In this document: piece after piece, positions 15,636 to 18,791 of the stretch
Position numbering within the stretch: the first letter of the stretch is position 1
How the letters are laid out: each line of letters begins with the position of its first letter
Source: Deltaproteobacteria bacterium
GTDB lineage: Bacteria > UBA10199 > DSSB01
Length of the DNA stretch: 18,791 nucleotides
NCBI GenBank assembly: GCA_020440745.1
Contig: JAGRNM010000004.1
Coordinates: forward strand, 1 to 18,791
Direction: 5' to 3'
Made by a program: the position numbers and the translations under genes
The notes under the pieces: model-generated
The model's database searches: none
Seen by the model: the letters and a program-made list of their open reading frames with translations, nothing else
Told to the model about the DNA's origin: nothing

Positions 15636-15884
15636 TTAAAGAGCATTTTTTACAAAATTAGTGGCTGCCTTAGTAGAAGCCGTCACCTGATTGCCTTCTA
15701 ACAAAGACTCTAAAGCTGTATTAAGAATTTTAGAAGTCGCACCATTGTCTTGCTGACCCAAAAAATTCTTTAATAAATCCAATAGTGGGTTTTTATTGCC
15801 ACCACCTAATAAAGCTTTAACGCCGTTTTTTACTAAACCACCTAAAGCGCCCCCTGAGAGGGCAGATCCAATAGCTCCTAACAT
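15636..15884 (-). CDS. Small glycine-rich protein under sigma-54 control, unknown function
   Basis: An 82-aa protein of no recognised family. The first third is Gly/Ala/Leu-rich (MLGAIGSALSGGALGGLVKN, then ALLGGG) with weak amphipathic character but no classical signal peptide. The middle is a Leu/Asn/Asp segment (PLLDLLKNFLGQQD) and the rest is polar-helical (TKAATNFVKNAL). It could be membrane-active or self-assembling, but that is a guess from composition. AAAGGAG lies 7 nt before the ATG, the strongest ribosome binding site in the area, and a sigma-54-type promoter lies about 60 nt upstream. Its stop is 11 nt from the long inverted repeat. The strong expression signals argue for a real gene. 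Confidence 0.75.
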   Translation of the reverse strand: MLGAIGSALSGGALGGLVKNGVKALLGGGNKNPLLDLLKNFLGQQDNGATSKILNTALESLLEGNQVTASTKAATNFVKNAL

Positions 15885-15903
15885 GATTAATCTCCTTTTT
15901 AAT

Positions 15904-15921
15904 AAGGCCTTGATTGGCCTT
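15904..15921 (-). promoter_or_regulatory. Leader hairpin upstream of the 82-aa protein gene
   Basis: On the minus strand AAGGCC and GGCCTT form a perfect 6-bp GC-rich stem with a 6-nt AATCAA loop. It ends a few bases before the AAAGGAG ribosome binding site. It could stabilise the messenger or modulate translation. Confidence 0.5.
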
Positions 15922-15944
15922 GGTTGTTGTTTAGCTTTAGGAAA

Positions 15945-15960
15945 TGCTAAGACCGTGCCA
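15945..15960 (-). promoter_or_regulatory. Sigma-54 (-24/-12) promoter
   Basis: The minus strand reads TGGCACG, four bases, then TAGCAT, against the consensus TGGCAC(A/G)-N4-TTGC(A/T). The invariant GG (15959-15958) and GC (15947-15946) are separated by exactly 10 nt, and the only core mismatch is TAGC for TTGC. The expected start is near 15934, giving about a 50-nt leader to the ATG at 15884. Activator sites would be expected upstream at about 16040-16110 but none is evident. Confidence 0.7.
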
Positions 15961-16051
15961 AAGTAGCCTTAAAAAAGATCTGCCTCATCGATGGGCCAAT
16001 AACTTATTAATTATTAAGATTTTTTAATAAAAATCCCTTTTATCAAAAGAC

Positions 16052-16087
16052 AAAAAAAAGCCCCACTTAAGCTAGACTAAGTAAGGC
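16052..16087 (-). terminator. Intrinsic terminator after the DUF3050 gene
   Basis: On the minus strand GCC..ACTTA, an 8-nt loop, TAAGT..GGGC form a hairpin with a small internal loop, followed directly by eight T (16059-16052). It lies about 80 nt after the stop at 16166 and separates that operon from the sigma-54 promoter downstream. Confidence 0.65.
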
Positions 16088-16165
16088 AAGGGACGAAAAT
16101 AAGTCTTTAAGTTTTCCAAAATCAAACGGTTAAAAACCAAAAATCAAAACAAAGTTTAAGCAAAG

Positions 16166-16936
16166 CTAGTTTTTTAAACCCCTTAGATTTTCTAAAACTC
16201 CATCCCAAAACTCTAACCTTGCTTGCACAGCCTCTTCGGCTATTTTTAAGGCTTCTTTTTGTTTTAAAGGGTGGTCTCCGCAAAAATAATCCAGCAATTT
16301 AAGCGCTAAAGGAGCGTGAAAATCCTCATCCAAATGAATATGCCGCTTTAAATAAAAATAAAAAATAGGCGCCTGTTTTTCATCAACGCCTATTCTTTCT
16401 AAAACTGTCCTAAACATGCCAGGGATAATATGCTCTCGACCAAAGGCAAAAGCCGCCGCCACGCAATGGGGCTGATTACTTTGAATCCAAGCAAAAGTTT
16501 TTTGAGAAAAACGCTTGGCCGCTTCAGGGATTGGAAGCTCTCTAAAAGCCTGATCTATCCCTACTTCTTGCACTTTTTTAATAAAATGATTCACTGTAGT
16601 GACTTCAGCCCCTACTTCTTTCATGCCTTCTTGGTAGAGCTCAAAATGACTAGAAAAATGACCCGGACGATTAGTCTCATCCGACTCTTCTTCTAAAACC
16701 AGTTGATTAATAAAACGTCTCAGATCTGGCTGACCATGGGGAAGCCAAGGATAAGAAGAAGGTGCCAATTGAGACTGCAAATACTTAAGTAAAGACATGA
16801 AGTCCCAGACCGAATAAACATGATGCTCCATAAAGCATCGCAGGCTAGTTAGATCACTCACAGCTTGATAAACAGGGTGAGCCTCAAGTATCTTTTTGCT
16901 TTCTTGCAAAAAGCTCGAATCAATTTCCTTTACCAT
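16166..16936 (-). CDS. DUF3050 heme-oxygenase-like fold protein
   Basis: A 256-aa helical protein of the DUF3050 family, which adopts a heme-oxygenase-like fold. Conserved segments are FMEHHVYSVWDFMSLLKYLQ (35-54), LEEESDE, FAFGREHIIPGMF near 165-177 and RHIHLDEDFHAPLA near 198-211. The repeated His/Glu/Asp positions are compatible with a metal centre, as in heme-oxygenase-like diiron enzymes, but neither cofactor nor substrate is established. The ATG at 16936 has GAAGGG upstream and lies only 9 nt after the DUF1801 stop, so the two form a transcription unit. A terminator follows at 16052. Confidence 0.85.
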   Translation of the reverse strand: MVKEIDSSFLQESKKILEAHPVYQAVSDLTSLRCFMEHHVYSVWDFMSLLKYLQSQLAPSSYPWLPHGQPDLRRFINQLVLEEESDETNRPGHFSSHFELYQEGMKEVGAEVTTVNHFIKKVQEVGIDQAFRELPIPEAAKRFSQKTFAWIQSNQPHCVAAAFAFGREHIIPGMFRTVLERIGVDEKQAPIFYFYLKRHIHLDEDFHAPLALKLLDYFCGDHPLKQKEALKIAEEAVQARLEFWDGVLENLRGLKN

Positions 16937-16945
16937 AAAACCCTT

Positions 16946-17362
16946 CTATTTTTTTCTAAGATGATAAGTCAAAGCCATCTCAATACAAATACCTAGTTCT
17001 TTTAGCGGAAGCTTCTCCGACTTTTCAAAAACAATACTACGATTACCTTCAAAATTAAAAGTACCGGCAAACAAAGTCTTAAAACTTTCTACCAAACTTG
17101 TCTTACAATTAAAGTAAACCGCATATTGCTTGGGATAAGCCTCTTTCCAAGCTAGCCGGATCGTACTACCACTTCCTGTCTTACTAGTGAGATAAGCCGG
17201 CTCTCCCCATTTAAGACTTTCTTCAATAGGGCCTACCCCTTGAGTACTCTTGGCTGTTTTAAAAATTAGTGCCCGGATAAGCATTAACTGTTTTCTAATA
17301 GAAGCGGGATAAGACTTAAAGACCTCTGCTACCTTAGGATCTTTAATTTTTACTACCGACAC
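16946..17362 (-). CDS. DUF1801 (YdhG-like) domain protein
   Basis: A 138-aa single-domain cytoplasmic protein of the DUF1801/YdhG-like fold. Supporting segments are VFKSYPASIRKQLMLIRALI near 14-33, ESLKWGEPAYLT (48-59), a classic WGxPxY-type family motif, and the aromatic strand YAVYFNCKTSLVESF. Family members are small alpha/beta proteins of unknown biochemistry, sometimes linked to stress or iron. The start is GTG 17362, supported by AAGGAG six bases upstream; no ATG fits. It lies 72 nt after ldcA and 9 nt before the DUF3050 gene. The intervening leader holds a near-perfect palindrome. Confidence 0.82.
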   Translation of the reverse strand: MSVVKIKDPKVAEVFKSYPASIRKQLMLIRALIFKTAKSTQGVGPIEESLKWGEPAYLTSKTGSGSTIRLAWKEAYPKQYAVYFNCKTSLVESFKTLFAGTFNFEGNRSIVFEKSEKLPLKELGICIEMALTYHLRKK

Positions 17363-17402
17363 TTAAAACTCCTTAATAGTTTTGATTCAAAAACCTTACG
17401 CC

Positions 17403-17416
17403 AACAATGAATTGTT
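17403..17416. promoter_or_regulatory. Palindrome upstream of DUF1801 gene
   Basis: AACAAT-GA-ATTGTT is a perfect 6+2+6 inverted repeat about 40 nt before the GTG start of the DUF1801 gene. It could be an operator for the DUF1801-DUF3050 pair. No convincing promoter hexamers were recognised around it. Confidence 0.35.
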
Positions 17417-17434
17417 TCAATCATGCTCCAGCAA

Positions 17435-18355
17435 TTAATCCTCTAAAGCGCTTTTACAAAAAAACAAAGCCCCATTTTTAATTTCTATCTCCACACCCAA
17501 AGGCAAGGTCCAAGTATCTTCACAATGACCAGAGGGAAAACCCCAAAGGATGGGACCTTTAAAATCAACGAATTGCTCTTTTAAAAAATCCTTTAAACAG
17601 GCTGGATCCTCATGACAACCTTTAAAAGGACCCAACACTATCCCCTGCAAGTCTTTAAAAAGACCCGCATAGCGTAATTGAGTCAACATACGATCCAAGC
17701 GGTAAAGCGCTTCATCCACATCTTCTAGATAAAGTATACAACCTTGGGTCTTTAATTGATAAGGCGTCCCCACCGTATGGGCAATGAGAGAAAGACAGCC
17801 TCCTATTAATTTTCCTTGAGCATGACCAGGATGAAGCACCTCTAGGGTCGCGGGTTTTATTTCTCCCAGCGCTTGGTTTTTGAGTAAGTTTTGAAAAAGA
17901 CTAGCCTTGCCAGCGCTACGCAAAGTTCTTGCGATATCTTTGACCAAGACAGGACCATGAAAAGTCACCCAGCTCCAAGCCTGATGCAAATAATTTAAAA
18001 GCACCGTCGCATCGGAATAACCCACCACAATCTTAGGCGGAGGCCTTTCTTCTAATTGGTCTAAATAAGGCAAAAGCCGACTACAACCATAACCCCCTCG
18101 GGCTAAAAAAACGGCCTTAGTCTCTGGATCCTTTAAAGCTTGAATCAACTCTTCAGCTCGTCTTGAGTCAGAACCTGCTAAATAACGTTGTTTACTAAAA
18201 ATATCCTGCCGATACTTAGGCCTAAAACCCCAAGATTTTATTTGCTTTAAGGCCTCTTCAAAAATCTCTCGGTCAAAAAAAGACGCTGGCGCCACGATAG
18301 AAACCGCATCTCCTTTTTGTAAAATAGGGGGGCGATGAAGAATTTTTTGACTCAT
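17435..18355 (-). CDS. ldcA: LD-carboxypeptidase (peptidase S66)
   Basis: Serine carboxypeptidase that removes the terminal D-Ala from tetrapeptides during murein recycling, yielding the tripeptide that Mpl reuses. The 306-aa product has VSIVAPAS (18-25), ARGGYGCSRLLPYLD (85-99), the nucleophile elbow GYSDAT with S114, the tetrad Glu in YLEDVDEALYRLDRML (E211) and the C-terminal His in GFPSGH (H277). No signal peptide is visible, fitting a cytoplasmic LdcA. The ATG at 18355 has no clear ribosome binding site. A TTGACC -35-like hexamer lies about 40 nt upstream. It is divergent from lipA and heads the DUF1801/DUF3050 unit. Confidence 0.93.
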   Translation of the reverse strand: MSQKILHRPPILQKGDAVSIVAPASFFDREIFEEALKQIKSWGFRPKYRQDIFSKQRYLAGSDSRRAEELIQALKDPETKAVFLARGGYGCSRLLPYLDQLEERPPPKIVVGYSDATVLLNYLHQAWSWVTFHGPVLVKDIARTLRSAGKASLFQNLLKNQALGEIKPATLEVLHPGHAQGKLIGGCLSLIAHTVGTPYQLKTQGCILYLEDVDEALYRLDRMLTQLRYAGLFKDLQGIVLGPFKGCHEDPACLKDFLKEQFVDFKGPILWGFPSGHCEDTWTLPLGVEIEIKNGALFFCKSALED

Positions 18356-18433
18356 AAGTACTTAAAGATTGATGCTTGTCCCTAAAAAAAAGGTCAAGCT
18401 CTTAAAAAAAATCATTGTAAAGGAGCCCATCCC

Positions 18434-18493
18434 TTGACATCCAGCAAAAAGCATTCAAACCTAGACTTCTATCACCCCATCAACAGGTACTAA
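18434..18493 (+). other. Possible 19-codon mini-ORF in frame ahead of lipA
   Basis: AAAGGAG lies 8 nt before a TTG, followed by 18 further sense codons and TAA at 18491. The frame is the same as lipA, whose ATG is 7 nt further on. The predicted peptide is MTSSKKHSNLDFYHPINRY. The same TTGACA could instead be a promoter -35 box, so this is tentative. Confidence 0.3.
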
Positions 18494-18499
18494 GTAACG

Positions 18500-18791
18500 A
18501 TGAAAAAACCCTCTTGGATTAAAGTCAAGCTTCCTCAAGACCCTGGCTACTTTGCCACTTTGCGCTTATTGAGAGAACTAAAACTTCATACCGTCTGTGA
18601 AGAAGCCAAATGTCCTAATATTGGCGAATGCTGGGCCCAAGGTAGTGCTACCATGATGATTATGGGAGAAATTTGCACCCGCTCTTGTGGCTTTTGTGCT
18701 GTAGAAACCGGCAAGCCCTTGGCCTTGGACAAACAAGAACCCGAGCGGGTGGCTCAGGCTTTACAAAAACTAAAACTAAAACACGTGGTGA
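18500..18791 (+). CDS. lipA: Lipoyl synthase, 5' part (cut by window end)
   Basis: Radical-SAM enzyme that inserts two sulfur atoms into octanoyl groups on lipoyl domains. The 97 visible codons begin MKKPSWIKVKLP, the usual LipA N-terminal motif. The auxiliary [4Fe-4S] cysteines are C33, C38 and C44 in CEEAKCPNIGECW, and the radical-SAM CxxxCxxC motif is C59, C63, C66 in CTRSCGFC. The remainder, including the conserved C-terminal Ser region, lies beyond the window. ATG 18500 is the only normal start after an in-frame TAA at 18491, but it lacks a good ribosome binding site. It is divergent from ldcA. Confidence 0.96.
   Translation, partial: MKKPSWIKVKLPQDPGYFATLRLLRELKLHTVCEEAKCPNIGECWAQGSATMMIMGEICTRSCGFCAVETGKPLALDKQEPERVAQALQKLKLKHVV

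Noticed and set aside
16120..16132. AATCAAACGGTTA, a perfect match to the IHF consensus
   Set aside because: It lies about 160 bp upstream of the sigma-54 promoter, beyond the DUF3050 terminator and outside the usual IHF position; such matches occur by chance in AT-rich DNA.

Overview
The window is a bacterial chromosome segment of fairly low GC content with tightly packed genes. No phage, IS element, CRISPR array or rRNA was seen. The gene order ispE-spoVG-tRNA-Gln-prs-rplY-pth-rpsF-DUF2232-rplI-dnaB is the layout known from deltaproteobacteria and Bdellovibrio-type genomes. Together with Mpl-type peptidoglycan recycling, an S66 carboxypeptidase and a good sigma-54 promoter, it suggests a diderm bacterium of the Bdellovibrionota/Deltaproteobacteria kind. 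This assignment is inference; no taxonomic marker was compared.

Region 1 (1-7371, minus strand) is one long housekeeping cluster. A TTGACA-N17-TATAGG promoter sits almost on top of the ispE start. Genes then run ispE (isoprenoid precursors), spoVG (RNA/DNA-binding regulator), tRNA-Gln(UUG), prs (PRPP synthesis), rplY (bL25/Ctc), pth (peptidyl-tRNA hydrolase), rpsF (bS6), a DUF2232 membrane protein, rplI (bL9) and dnaB (replicative helicase). The rpsR gene normally found after rpsF is missing, and bS6 carries a long Ser/Arg/acidic tail. tRNA-Gln lies a few bases before prs, so tRNA processing probably shapes the prs messenger.

Region 2 (7463-12041) holds rlmE and a DHH-family phosphoesterase on the plus strand. 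Facing them on the minus strand are a small secreted four-cysteine protein and mpl. A membrane family-2 glycosyltransferase runs away from mpl across a 29-bp gap.

Region 3 (12178-15509) is more accessory. It holds an unrecognised 468-aa protein whose open frame continues upstream into a signal-peptide-like stretch without a normal start codon, a cytoplasmic beta-lactamase-fold serine hydrolase, and a divergent NADP-binding F420-reductase-family protein.

Region 4 (15510-16165) is the most unusual part. An 87-nt nested inverted repeat lies between convergent genes. Next to it is an 82-aa glycine-rich small protein with a strong ribosome binding site, a leader hairpin and a sigma-54 (-24/-12) promoter. 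Upstream is a terminator for the neighbouring operon.

Region 5 (16166-18791) holds ldcA, a DUF1801 protein and a DUF3050 heme-oxygenase-like protein, all minus strand. lipA starts divergently and is cut by the window end. It is preceded by a 19-codon in-frame mini-ORF with a better ribosome binding site than lipA itself.
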